Shown: in pieces, positions 26,015 through 34,172 of the stretch
Layout: every line of letters begins with the position of its first letter
Position numbering within the stretch: the first letter of the stretch is position 1
From: JBFWWP01 sp050246115
Lineage (GTDB): Bacteria > Planctomycetota > UBA8108 > UBA1146 > JAJFFE01
Reading direction: 5' to 3'
Length of the DNA stretch: 45,351 nt
NCBI GenBank assembly: GCA_050246115.1
Contig: JBFWWP010000038.1
Location: 1 to 45,351, forward strand
Translations under genes and position numbers: made by a program
The notes under the pieces: model-generated
Database searches by the model: none
Seen by the model: the letters and a program-made list of their open reading frames with translations, nothing else
Told to the model about the DNA's origin: nothing

Positions 26015-26125
26015 CGGCCCGGTGCTTGGCGCCACCCGCCGAAGGCGAGCGCATGTGGGTGAAGGGGTTGCGGGTTTGCCGCAGCCACGATGAGCTTCGC
26101 GAAAGCCCCCTCCGAGAAGCACAGC
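26015..26125 (-). repeat. Probable partial third copy of the 17.1/19.3-kb dispersed element, inverted
   Basis: Read on the minus strand, this contains TCGTGGCTGCGGC, then CCGC, then ATGCGCTCGCC, then GGCGCC, preceded by a GGAGGGGGCTTTCG-like string. Order and spacing are close to 17170-17260. The palindromic arms are missing. Similarity by eye is moderate, so the assignment is tentative. Confidence 0.45.
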
Positions 26126-26162
26126 CAAGGCGAGCGCGCCCAACGCCGAGCCCACGCAACCG

Positions 26163-28268
26163 TCAGCGGGGAGCGAACAGCGCTCGCAGAGGTTTGACGT
26201 TGTCGACACCGAGCTGTTGCTCGAGGACTTCCAGGTCAGCACGGGCCTCGTCATCGCGTCCGAGCGCGAGGAGTGACTTGAGGCGATTGCCGCGGGGAGC
26301 CGCGAACGTGGGGATGAGTTCGAGGGCACGGGTGAAGTCTTGGATGGCGAGTTCGTGGGCGTTGCGATGCGCATACACCATGCCGCGGTTGTTCAGTAGG
26401 GTGTGTCGCTCGGGCCTGAGGGGGGATCGCGGTTGGGCCGCGTCGGTCACGGCTGCATCGAGCACGCGTTCGAGTGCCGTGAAGTCGCGCGCGGCGACGA
26501 GTGAGCGAATCTCCATGAGCTTCCACTCCACCTTCGGCTCGAGCGCAAACGCCTTGGCAAAGTCCGCCGCGGCCAGGGCGGGCTCGTTCGCGTCGAACCG
26601 CAGGTGGGCGCGAACCTCGAGGAGCGGCAAGTGGTCGGGTGCAAGGCGTAGCCCCGCTTCGCAGGCTTCGAGGGCATCAGCCTTTTTCTGCAGCTTCCAG
26701 CTCACTTGAGCGATTTGGGCGTAGGACCCGATCTTACCGGGTTCGAGCGAGCGCGCTTTGCGCGCGGCGGCGAGTGCGCGTTCCGAGTGACCGCGCTGAG
26801 CCAACACGATGCTCAGATTGATGTAGGAGTCGGTGAAGTCCGGATAGATCTCGAGTGAGCGCTCGAGGTGGTGCTGGGCACGATCCTCCTGGGCCGCTCG
26901 CGCCGCCGAGTCGGGCTGGTCCTGAGCGTCGCGATAGAGTTCCCAGCCGAACTTGCCGTGGGCCTTCGCGCTCATCGGTTGCACGCGCACCATGGCCTCG
27001 GTGATGGTGAGCTCGCTTCTCCAATCAGCGACTCGGACGAGGAAGCCGACCAGTCCCAAAAGGCCAGCGGCGACAACGACGCCCGTCGCGATCCGCGTCC
27101 CCCGCGCCGAGCGGACGCTTCCGTACGCGTAAGCGGCCCCGAGCGCGAGCAGGGCGCCGGCGCTTGGCAAGAAGAGCAGCCGTTCGCCGAAGATCGTGCC
27201 AATCGGGATGAGCAGGTTGCTGACCGGCAGGAGTGCCGCGACGTACAACCCCAAGGCCAGGCTGATGCGAGGTGCGGTGCGCAAACCCCAGATGATGGTC
27301 GCGGCGAGCGCGAGCCACGTGGCGAGCCCAAGGAGCGATGTCGGGCTCGTCAGCGAGGTCGTGGGGTCGAGCGCAGCGAAGGAGTAGTCGGCGCAGAGCG
27401 GCCAAGGCCAGAGGACCTTGGCGTGGTAGTTCAGGGACACGGCCAGGGCACCTGCCCAGCGCGCGATCGTGCCACGTTCTGAGAGCACGTTGTTGAGCAC
27501 CCCCACGGGGTCCGGCGGCTGGTCGAGGGCAACGGCCCGCAAGGAGGCCCAGACCCCGAGTGCGACTCCGACGGCGACGCCGGTTCGCCAACGACCGGCC
27601 AGCCGCGAGACACCTTGCTGCCACCACTCGCGCCAGCTCGATCGCACCCCAGGGCGCATGGACGCGAGCGTCGCGCGCACGAACGGCAGTAGCAGCAAGA
27701 CCGGCACCGCGGCCACACCGGTCTCCTTGAAGAACAGCGCCCCAGCGATGGTCACGCCGGTCCAGAGCGCCGGGCGCCACGCCCCTCGCCGTGAGTCGTC
27801 CCGCGCTTCGATCGCGATGGCCAACAAGACGAGGAGCCCGGCGCCGAGTTCCGAGCGACCGACCAGCGGCGCAACGGCTTCGACGTGGATGGGGTGGAGT
27901 GCAAACAACACGCCGACGCCTGCGGCCAAACGGGCTCCCCAACCCAGAGCCATGGCCAGGTACGCCAGGGCCGCCGCGCAGCCACCGTACAACAGGGCGT
28001 TCGTTACGTGGTAGCCCGCGGCGCTACCATTCCCCCACAAGGCGCGTTCGACGGCGAACGTGGCCAAGGTCAGCGGCCGGTAGATTCCGCCCTGCGCGAA
28101 GTCGCCCCAGTAGTTGTCGACGAACAGCCGCGGGATCGCGGTGAGCGGCTCGAGTCGTGGGTTGTTCTCGACGATGGTGATGTCGTCGAACACGAAGTCC
28201 CCAGGGATCGTGCAGAGTCCCAGCGCAGTGCCAACCCAGAACGGGATCCACAGTGCCAGCGATTTCAT
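26163..28268 (-). CDS. TMTC-like polytopic membrane protein with C-terminal TPRs (DUF1736-like)
   Basis: A 701-residue protein. Residues 1 to about 430 hold some ten membrane helices with motifs of the TMTC/O-mannosyltransferase-like group: FVFDDITIVENNPRL after the first helix (acidic DD pair), YRPLTLATFAVE, LFALHPIHVEAVAPLVGRSE, ALFFKETGVAAVP and YHAKVLWPWPLCADYS. Residues about 440-690 are tetratricopeptide repeats (for example AQHHLERSLEIYPDFTDSYI and HTLLNNRGMVYAHRNAHELA). In eukaryotic TMTCs this architecture transfers mannose from a lipid donor to proteins. Bacterial relatives are mostly uncharacterised. The TPRs could recruit partner proteins. The neighbouring GH113-like gene is on the same strand 120 bases upstream, suggesting joint expression and a link to surface glycans. 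Confidence 0.85.
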   Translation of the reverse strand: MKSLALWIPFWVGTALGLCTIPGDFVFDDITIVENNPRLEPLTAIPRLFVDNYWGDFAQGGIYRPLTLATFAVERALWGNGSAAGYHVTNALLYGGCAAALAYLAMALGWGARLAAGVGVLFALHPIHVEAVAPLVGRSELGAGLLVLLAIAIEARDDSRRGAWRPALWTGVTIAGALFFKETGVAAVPVLLLLPFVRATLASMRPGVRSSWREWWQQGVSRLAGRWRTGVAVGVALGVWASLRAVALDQPPDPVGVLNNVLSERGTIARWAGALAVSLNYHAKVLWPWPLCADYSFAALDPTTSLTSPTSLLGLATWLALAATIIWGLRTAPRISLALGLYVAALLPVSNLLIPIGTIFGERLLFLPSAGALLALGAAYAYGSVRSARGTRIATGVVVAAGLLGLVGFLVRVADWRSELTITEAMVRVQPMSAKAHGKFGWELYRDAQDQPDSAARAAQEDRAQHHLERSLEIYPDFTDSYINLSIVLAQRGHSERALAAARKARSLEPGKIGSYAQIAQVSWKLQKKADALEACEAGLRLAPDHLPLLEVRAHLRFDANEPALAAADFAKAFALEPKVEWKLMEIRSLVAARDFTALERVLDAAVTDAAQPRSPLRPERHTLLNNRGMVYAHRNAHELAIQDFTRALELIPTFAAPRGNRLKSLLALGRDDEARADLEVLEQQLGVDNVKPLRALFAPR

Positions 28269-28388
28269 GGTGCGGAGGTTAACGATCTGTTTCGGTGGCG
28301 GCCAGCCCCAACCCTACGGAGCCGCGCGGGTAGGCCGCGTGGTCGACGAGACGTTGGGTAGCATCCCACCCCGCACGCGTCGAAACGG

Positions 28389-29849
28389 TCAAGATCCCCC
28401 GCCCCAAGCGCGTCGGAGAACTTCGGCCGCGGGCTTCTCCTGCGGCGTGAAGTCATGGGCGAACTTCGGTCCGGGCTCCGGGAGGGTGAGCCAGTTCCAC
28501 CAGAACATCCCCGCAAACCACGGTTCGTTCGCGAATGCCTCGAGTACCGCCTGATAGGCGCGCGCCTGGAGGTCGGGGTCCTCCGCCGAACCGGCGCGAG
28601 GCCAGATCCAGGGCTCGCGCGTAGCGCCGGGGGTGGACTTGTAGCCCACTTCCGTGAGTACGACCGGCCGGTCGTAGAACTCCGCTAGATCCTCGAGCTC
28701 GTCGACCGGGGCCGCGAGGCCTGCCTGCAACTCGGCCAGCGTGGGATCCTCGACGGTGGAGATCGGAAAGAAGAACTGCACACCGAGGAGGTCGAGTTGC
28801 GACCAGAACGGCACTTCGCGGTACTCGTGGTACCAATTCGCCGCATAGGTGAGTTGCCCGGGGTACACGCCGCGAAGTTCCTGGATCAGTTGCTGCCACT
28901 GCGTGGGGCACTCCAACACCATGCGCCGCAACTCGACGCCGATGCAGAGAATGTCTACTCGTTCGCGCGCGGCGATCGCCGCGCAGTGCATGAGGAACGC
29001 TCGGTAGCCCGCCCACCAGCGCTGGCGCTCGACGGGGTCTTCGAACCCCAGGGTTCCGCGCCACTCGTCGGCAGTGATGTGCTCGAGCATGATGTGTGGC
29101 TTGAGCATGACGACGAAACCCAGCCGCTTCGCATCGCGGATCGCCCGCACGATCGCGAGGTCGGTCTCGCCACCGGCAGCCTCCACGCCAAATCGCACCT
29201 CCGGGTCGCGCACGCTCGACTGCCGCGCCGGGATGCGCAGCGCGAGCGCTCGTGCACCGGAGCGTCGCGCCGCGACCAACGAAGTGGCGGCGCTCGCCGT
29301 CCCGTAGCCGTGCAGGCCCAGGTCATCCTCGACGTGAAAGAACGAGATTCCACGGATGCTCGCAGTGGCCGTGGCGGCGGGGTTGGGTTCGAGAAACGCG
29401 CTCAGCGCGCCTGGCGTGGTCTCCGCCAAGCGCGCGAGGCCCAGCGGGCCGGCGACATGGGTCGGGTGTTCGCGGCACAACTCGATGAATCGCAGGCGCG
29501 CGGTTTCGATGTCGCCACTCTCCTCGGCGAGACGCGCACGGATGTCGAGCAGATCGACCGACCGGTCTCCGGCCGAATAGAGAAGCTCCAGGCGACGTAC
29601 TCCGTCGACCGCGTCGCCGTGAGCCAACGATTGGAGCGCGAGCAGCCGTTGGGTTTCGCGGTGACTGGCGTCCCAGCGTTCGACGTCTTCGAGAATGCGG
29701 AGTCCACGCTCCGAGTCACCCTCTTCGATGCTGCGCTGCGCTTCGCGAAAGAAGAGCGAGGCGACGCCGGCCCGGAGGCCACCGTACAGCGCGAGGGCGG
29801 TTGCGACGCTGAGGGTCGCTACGATGCCGAGCCACGCACCGCGAGCCAT
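28389..29849 (-). CDS. Membrane-anchored GH113-like glycoside hydrolase fold protein
   Basis: Counting from ATG 29849, a 486-residue protein: an N-terminal membrane anchor (GIVATLSVATALALYGGL), a helical TPR-like linker (about 35-150), then a TIM-barrel domain. The barrel pattern is ISFFHVEDDLGLHGYG, GARALALRIPARQ, GFVVMLKPHIML, CIGVELRRM (E306), TYAANWYHEYREVPFW, LLGVQFFFPIS, VVLTEVGYKS (E400), and MFWWNWLTLPEPGPKF. The two glutamates at the ends of strands fit acid/base and nucleophile of clan GH-A enzymes such as GH113 beta-mannanases; substrate and activity are not proven. It would face the periplasm. The frame is open to a GTG at 29954 and an ATG at 29933; neither has a ribosome site. 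I chose 29849 because it puts the anchor at the N-terminus. Confidence 0.8.
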   Translation of the reverse strand: MARGAWLGIVATLSVATALALYGGLRAGVASLFFREAQRSIEEGDSERGLRILEDVERWDASHRETQRLLALQSLAHGDAVDGVRRLELLYSAGDRSVDLLDIRARLAEESGDIETARLRFIELCREHPTHVAGPLGLARLAETTPGALSAFLEPNPAATATASIRGISFFHVEDDLGLHGYGTASAATSLVAARRSGARALALRIPARQSSVRDPEVRFGVEAAGGETDLAIVRAIRDAKRLGFVVMLKPHIMLEHITADEWRGTLGFEDPVERQRWWAGYRAFLMHCAAIAARERVDILCIGVELRRMVLECPTQWQQLIQELRGVYPGQLTYAANWYHEYREVPFWSQLDLLGVQFFFPISTVEDPTLAELQAGLAAPVDELEDLAEFYDRPVVLTEVGYKSTPGATREPWIWPRAGSAEDPDLQARAYQAVLEAFANEPWFAGMFWWNWLTLPEPGPKFAHDFTPQEKPAAEVLRRAWGGGS

Positions 29850-30126
29850 GCCGCGACTCGAGTGGATTGCGGTCGCGGTCGCGGTAGGTACTTCGAAGTC
29901 GGGTGGGCAGGGGGCCCGGTCGTGGCCGATCATGCACGGAGGGTGCCGCTTCACTCACGGCGGGGCAAGCTCACCGCTCCGAGTCGTAGCGTGTCCGGCG
30001 CGTGAAATCGTCGCGAAACACAGCGTCATCGGCGCGCCGGACGTCCGACGGGAACGCCCCGTCGAGGGTCTCCAAGTGTCGTTTGCAAAGCGCTTTATGT
30101 GCGACTCGGTTTCGCGGTTGCTAGGG

Positions 30127-30155
30127 TTGACCTTCATCAGGCGGATTGCTACTCT
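30127..30155 (+). promoter_or_regulatory. Possible sigma-70-type promoter for the ATP synthase genes
   Basis: TTGACC (30127-30132) and TACTCT (30150-30155) are separated by exactly 17 bases. The -35 matches the consensus well and the -10 poorly. If used, the transcript would carry a leader of more than 550 bases containing all three minisatellites. Confidence 0.25.
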
Positions 30156-30240
30156 TCGCCGCTCACGCATCGGGGGCGATTCGCGGGCTTCGCTCGAGAT
30201 CTACCCCGAGGGTTGCTGGGGAGCCGTTCGCGGAGCCCGG

Positions 30241-30310
30241 GCAACAGCAGCTCTGGGCAACAGCAGCTCTGGGCAACAGCAGCTCTGGGCAACAGCAGCT
30301 CTGGGCAACC
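30241..30310. repeat. 16-bp tandem repeat, about 4.4 copies
   Basis: GCAACAGCAGCTCTGG is repeated identically at 30241, 30257, 30273 and 30289, followed by GCAACC. The absence of substitutions between copies points to recent slippage expansion. Confidence 0.95.
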
Positions 30311-30482
30311 GCTCGGACCGCCGCGGGCCGTGATGGTCGCAACTGGCGGCCCGCTGCCCGCGCCCGCACGCCGCTTCACGCGGTCGCCGCGGGTGGGCTG
30401 AGGAGTGCTCCCGTTTCCGGGGGCTCCGCTCGTGAGTGCGAAGCGGACCGACCGCACCCTCTCTCGTCCGACCCTCGCGTCT

Positions 30483-30533
30483 GCTGTGGTTCCGAGTTCG
30501 CTGTGGTTCAGGGTCCGCTGTGGTTCAGGGTCC
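30483..30533. repeat. 17-bp tandem repeat, three copies
   Basis: GCTGTGGTTCAGGGTCC occurs perfectly at 30500 and 30517; a diverged copy, GCTGTGGTTCCGAGTTC, is at 30483. The unit is unrelated to the 16-bp repeat upstream. Confidence 0.93.
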
Positions 30534-30592
30534 GAGGGGGGCGGGTCCGACCGGAGTGCCGGTCTCGTTCGCAGGGCGCGGGGGGTGACGTC

Positions 30593-30678
30593 ATACCCTG
30601 CGCAGTATACCCTGCGCAGTCGGGATACCCTGCGCAGTCGGGATACCTTGCGCAGTCGGGATACCTTGCGCAGTCGGG
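30593..30678. repeat. 18-bp tandem repeat, about 4.8 copies
   Basis: ATACCCTGCGCAGTCGGG starts at 30607 and 30625, and with one C-to-T change at 30643 and 30661. A shortened 14-base copy lies at 30593. TGCGCA inside the unit is palindromic, so the array offers evenly spaced symmetrical sites. It ends 45 bases before the first gene of the ATP synthase cluster. Confidence 0.95.
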
Positions 30679-30723
30679 TCGGAGGCGGTTTCTCGAAGCC
30701 GGCCTCGGGGGAGCCGAACGGCC

Positions 30724-31017
30724 GTGCCACACGAGTCGCGCAGCAACCGGGGGGAAAGCGAAGGACCTCGCGAAGTCGCCGCTTCCTGGGTTCGCCACTC
30801 AACGATCGGACTGCAGTTCACTCTGGGGATCGCGTTGTTCGGCGGGATCGGCCACTGGCTGGACCAGCGGCTCGGCTGGGATCCCTGGGGAGTCGTTGTC
30901 GGCCTCCTCTTTGGTTTCGCAGTGAGTGTGACCTGGTTGTACTACAAGGTGTACCCGACGGCGCCACGGTCGAGTGGGGCGCGCAGGTTCGCCAGAAGTG
31001 AGAGTTCAGAGAAGTGA
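30724..31017 (+). CDS. AtpZ/AtpI-like ATP synthase accessory membrane protein
   Basis: A 97-residue protein with two membrane helices: IGLQFTLGIALFGGIGHWLD and WGVVVGLLFGFAVSVTWLYY, joined by a short charged loop. The G-x-x-x-G-x-x-x-D helix and loop pattern is that of the AtpZ/AtpI family, whose members sit first in ATP synthase operons and help assemble the c-ring or supply cations. The start is GTG with no clear ribosome site. The next gene follows 13 bases later. Confidence 0.82.
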   Translation: MPHESRSNRGESEGPREVAASWVRHSTIGLQFTLGIALFGGIGHWLDQRLGWDPWGVVVGLLFGFAVSVTWLYYKVYPTAPRSSGARRFARSESSEK

Positions 31018-31030
31018 GAGTTCGGTTTCG

Positions 31031-31567
31031 ATGGCGCAATCGTCCATGACCCAGCGGTTCGAAGGCGGCGCGCTCGCGGGGGGAACCTCGGCGTCGAGCC
31101 GTGCCGTACCCACTGCACCCGCGAGCCTCGCGCGTTTCTTGGCTCGCGCGACAGCGGTGCTGGGGATCGCGGTGCTGTGCGCGACCGCGCTGTTCGCATC
31201 ACGGCCTGGCTGGGGATGGCTGACCGTCGCCTGTTTCGCGTGGAGTGCTGCGAGCGCGCTCGGGTTGGGTTGGGTCGGCTTCCACAACATGAGCCGTGCT
31301 CTGACCTGCCCGCCGACGCGCATGCCGGCCATCATGCTCCTCGGCTTCTTGCTGCGTGGGTTCTTGCTCGTCGTCAGCCAGCTGGCGGCCTACGCTTTGG
31401 TTGGCCCCGAGTGGGGCCATCGACTGCTGATCGCGACGACCGTTTTCTACCTGTTCGTGCTCGGCGTGGAAGTGCACACGCTGAATCGGCTGTTCCAGTC
31501 GAGTCAGGCGGCGACCCAGCGACGAGCCAACCGGGGTGAGCCCGGGGAAGGAACCGAGCGCTCATGA
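31031..31567 (+). CDS. Small four-helix membrane protein in the ATP synthase operon
   Basis: A 178-residue protein with four predicted membrane helices (LARFLARATAVLGIAVLCAT; GWLTVACFAWSAASALGLGW; AIMLLGFLLRGFLLVVSQLA; LLIATTVFYLFVLGVEVHTL) and hydrophilic ends. It takes the place of the second, poorly conserved atpI-like gene seen in some ATP synthase operons; the sequence itself is not diagnostic. It overlaps atpB by 4 bases (ATGA), so it is translationally coupled to subunit a. I chose ATG 31031; the frame is open to a GTG at 30974 inside the previous gene. Confidence 0.7.
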   Translation: MAQSSMTQRFEGGALAGGTSASSRAVPTAPASLARFLARATAVLGIAVLCATALFASRPGWGWLTVACFAWSAASALGLGWVGFHNMSRALTCPPTRMPAIMLLGFLLRGFLLVVSQLAAYALVGPEWGHRLLIATTVFYLFVLGVEVHTLNRLFQSSQAATQRRANRGEPGEGTERS

Positions 31568-32349
31568 TGGGCTTCCTGCCGATCGCCAGTGGCGACGACC
31601 CGCTCTCGCATGTCAAGGACTGGGTGGTCGCCGGTCCGGTCACCGTTCACACCATCTACGCGACGATCTCGGCGCTTCTCTGCATCACGATCCTGCCGTG
31701 GGTAGCCCAGCGTATCGTGCAGCACGGCACGGGAGGGCGCGTCGCCGGCCTGTTCGAGGTGATTCTGCTGTTTCTGCGCGATGAGGTCGCGCGACCGTTC
31801 TTGGGCAAGGAAGGGGACAAGTACCTGCCGGTGCTCTGGTCCTTCTTCTTCTTCATTCTGTTCTGCAATCTCCTGGGACTAATCCCGCTGCCCATTGCCT
31901 ACACCGCGACGAGCAACCTGAACGTGACCATCGGCCTCGCCGTGTGCTCGTTCTGCTTCTATCACGCGATCGGCATCAAGGAGAACGGGTTGGTGCACTA
32001 CCTCAAGGCCAACCTGCTGGTGGGGCCCCCGTTCCTGTGGCCGCTCATGATCCTGGTCGAGGCGCTGGGTCACATCCTCAAGCCTGCGGCCCTCGCGATT
32101 CGTCTCTTCGCGAACATGGTCGCTGGGCACACCGTGCTCGCCGTGCTCATCGGATTTGCTGCCGCCGGTGTCAAACTGTTCGCCGACGGCGGCATCGGCG
32201 TGGTCCTCGGTGGTGGGGTCACGTTGGCTTCTGTCGCCGGCTCGGTGGCCATCTACTGCTTGGAGATCTTCATCGGCTTTTTGCAGGCGTTCATCTTCAC
32301 TTTCTTGACTACCGTATTCCTCTCCATGGCCGTGCACCCGGATCACTAG
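31564..32349 (+). CDS. atpB: ATP synthase Fo subunit a
   Basis: A 261-residue inner-membrane protein that forms the proton half-channels against the c-ring. The essential arginine is R180 in AALAIRLFANMVAGH. Other family segments are YLPVLWSFFFFILFCNLLGL, PFLWPLMILVEALGHILKPA and the C-terminal helix LEIFIGFLQAFIFTFLTTVF. Five to six helices are expected. It is coupled to the preceding gene by an ATGA overlap and followed by atpE after 78 bases. Confidence 0.96.
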   Translation: MMGFLPIASGDDPLSHVKDWVVAGPVTVHTIYATISALLCITILPWVAQRIVQHGTGGRVAGLFEVILLFLRDEVARPFLGKEGDKYLPVLWSFFFFILFCNLLGLIPLPIAYTATSNLNVTIGLAVCSFCFYHAIGIKENGLVHYLKANLLVGPPFLWPLMILVEALGHILKPAALAIRLFANMVAGHTVLAVLIGFAAAGVKLFADGGIGVVLGGGVTLASVAGSVAIYCLEIFIGFLQAFIFTFLTTVFLSMAVHPDH

Positions 32350-32427
32350 ACGGCCGAAGGAGCACTCGAGCTTCGAGACATCGATCGAGAATCAGTCCCG
32401 CGGGAGCGGGAGCGAAAGGAGCCTCTG

Positions 32428-32736
32428 ATGGATTTCGTGTTTGCTCTGACCGGCGTGCTCGCGGCCGCCCTCAACGACGGAAACGCCGCGACCGCGCTGC
32501 AGTACGGTCTCTTGGGAGCTGGCCTCGGCGCCGGGCTCGCGGGGATCGGAGCGGGTCTTGGCATTGGCAAGCTGGCGTCGTCGGCGGTCGAGAGCATCGC
32601 TCGTCAGCCCGAGGCTTCCGGTGACGTGCGTGGCGCGATGCTGCTGACCGCGGCGCTCATCGAGGGCGTCTGTTTGTTCGGCGTGATCGTGTGCTTGCTC
32701 GTCTACCTCGCGGTGAACGGCCACATCGCCAAGTAG
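32428..32736 (+). CDS. atpE: ATP synthase Fo subunit c
   Basis: A 102-residue hairpin of two membrane helices, a little longer than the usual 75-85. The first helix is glycine-rich (GAGLGAGLAGIGAGLGIG). The polar loop is ARQPE. The ion-binding carboxylate is E79 in ALIEGVCLFG. Glycine, not serine or threonine, follows the glutamate, which argues for proton rather than sodium coupling. About 19 extra residues precede the first helix; they look neither like a full signal peptide nor like a separate domain. AAAGGAG precedes the ATG. Confidence 0.96.
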   Translation: MDFVFALTGVLAAALNDGNAATALQYGLLGAGLGAGLAGIGAGLGIGKLASSAVESIARQPEASGDVRGAMLLTAALIEGVCLFGVIVCLLVYLAVNGHIAK

Positions 32737-32917
32737 GCTACTCGGCGGCGGCGCGTACGACTCGAGCGGCCGGAGCGCGCGAACCCGCGCGCCCGTCCGC
32801 GCGCCGTTGCGAGCGGTGGTCGTGTTGGCGTACCGGCCGCGGGGCACTCGAGGCAGCGTGGTGACTCCCGACCCTACGCCTCGTCAAGGGGCTCGGTGCC
32901 GGGACCGAAAGGATCGC

Positions 32918-33556
32918 ATGAAACCGAGAATCAACGCGGCCGCCCGTTGGGCCGCAGCTTCGGCCTTGTGCTTGACGGCGCTGTTGCCGGTTCTGGCGTT
33001 CGCCGCTGCCGGCGATGCGGCAGAAGCGCACTCCGCCGACGCCGCGCACTCGGAATCGAAGGGATTGGTAGAGATCGCGGCTTCGACGGTGCTGTGGACC
33101 TTGGTGGTCTTCGCGATCGTTGCCGTGATCCTCAAGGCCAAGGCCTGGGGACCGCTCATCAAGGCGCTCGACGAGCGCGAGCAACGCATCCGGGATTCCC
33201 TGGAAGCGGCGGATCGAGCCCGCGCCGAGAGTCTGAAGGCGGCTGCCGAGCACGAGCGGGTACTCGCGGAGGCCCGCAAGCAAGCGACCGCCATCGTCGA
33301 AGAAGGCAAGCGCGACGCGTTGGCCGTCAAGGATTCGATCATCGCGGAAGCGCGGAAGGAGTCCGACGAGCTCAAGACCCGGGCGCTCAACGAGATCGAG
33401 CGAGCCAAGAACAACGCGGTGTACGAGATCCACGACCGCGCCGTGGAGCTGTCCTATCAGATCGCGGAGAAGTTGATCTCGAAGTCGCTGTCGCGAGAAG
33501 AGCATGCAGCCATGGTGAAGAAGACTGTGGAGCAGTACCAGCACGCGGCGTCGTGA
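32918..33556 (+). CDS. atpF: ATP synthase Fo subunit b with signal-peptide-like N-terminal extension
   Basis: A 212-residue protein, longer than the usual roughly 156-170. Residues 1-30 look like a cleavable signal peptide (AAASALCLTALLPVLAFAAA). A short His/Ala/Asp-rich segment follows, then the membrane helix (TVLWTLVVFAIVAVIL) and the long charged coiled-coil stalk (ALDEREQRIRDSLEAADRAR onward). The b-dimer stalk holds F1 against subunit a. The ATG at 32918 has GAAAGGATC before it; the frame is open to 32807 without a better start. The signal-like head is, from memory, common in planctomycete b subunits. Confidence 0.94.
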   Translation: MKPRINAAARWAAASALCLTALLPVLAFAAAGDAAEAHSADAAHSESKGLVEIAASTVLWTLVVFAIVAVILKAKAWGPLIKALDEREQRIRDSLEAADRARAESLKAAAEHERVLAEARKQATAIVEEGKRDALAVKDSIIAEARKESDELKTRALNEIERAKNNAVYEIHDRAVELSYQIAEKLISKSLSREEHAAMVKKTVEQYQHAAS

Positions 33557-33608
33557 GCCCGGCACGGAGAGTCGTCGGGTTGGGGGCCAGGAAGGTGAAG
33601 GCTGCGCG

Positions 33609-34172
33609 ATGAAACGACACCCAGTGACGGGAGCCTACGCAGAGGCCCTGTTGGCGATTGCTGAGGAGCGGCGCCAGGGCGAAGAACTCGGAGATGAACT
33701 CATCTCCCTGCGCGATTTGTATCGCCAGAGTCAGGATTTGCGGAAACTGTTCGAGAGCCCGAAGATCCCTCGACTCGAGAAGCTGGCGGCGCTGGACCGG
33801 ATCTTCGACGGCAGGGTGTCGCCCACCGTTCTCAGTCTCCTGAAGATTCTCGTCGAGCGCGGGCGCCAGCTCTTGCTCCAGGAGATTTGCGACGCGTTCA
33901 TCGAGAAGTTGGATCAAGTACGAGGTCGGACTCATGTCGTGATCACGAGTGCGTCCGCCTTGACGGATGAACTACGTGCCGAGATCGTTGCCGCAGTGGG
34001 CAAACGAACCGGACGGACGATCGTGCCGCAGGAGCGGGTCGACGCCGACCTCCTTGGCGGCGTGAGAATCCGAATCGGTGACACCGTGATCGACGGATCG
34101 ATCCGGACACGGCTCAACCAGATGCGTGAGGCCCTCGCCGCACCGCGGATAGGGAGTGAAATCTTTCAATGA
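33609..34172 (+). CDS. atpH: ATP synthase F1 subunit delta
   Basis: At 187 residues this is the normal length. An N-terminal helical bundle (YAEALLAIAEERRQGEELGD) binds the alpha-subunit tip, and the C-terminal part carries the family signature DADLLGGVRIRIGDTVIDGS followed by IRTRLNQMREAL. Delta links the peripheral b stalk to the F1 head. Its TGA overlaps the atpA ATG by 4 bases (ATGA). Confidence 0.95.
   Translation: MKRHPVTGAYAEALLAIAEERRQGEELGDELISLRDLYRQSQDLRKLFESPKIPRLEKLAALDRIFDGRVSPTVLSLLKILVERGRQLLLQEICDAFIEKLDQVRGRTHVVITSASALTDELRAEIVAAVGKRTGRTIVPQERVDADLLGGVRIRIGDTVIDGSIRTRLNQMREALAAPRIGSEIFQ

Larger units (their letters stand above)
29955..30723. other. Divergent intergenic region with three minisatellites
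   Basis: This separates the minus-strand GH113-like gene from the ATP synthase genes. It holds a short palindrome AAAGCGCTTT (30087-30096), a possible promoter, and three unrelated tandem repeats listed separately. Frames open through the repeats but give low-complexity translations; no gene is supported. Confidence 0.7.

Noticed and set aside
30241..30678. CRISPR array
   Set aside because: Units are directly adjacent, 16-18 bp long and lack spacers, and no cas genes are present.
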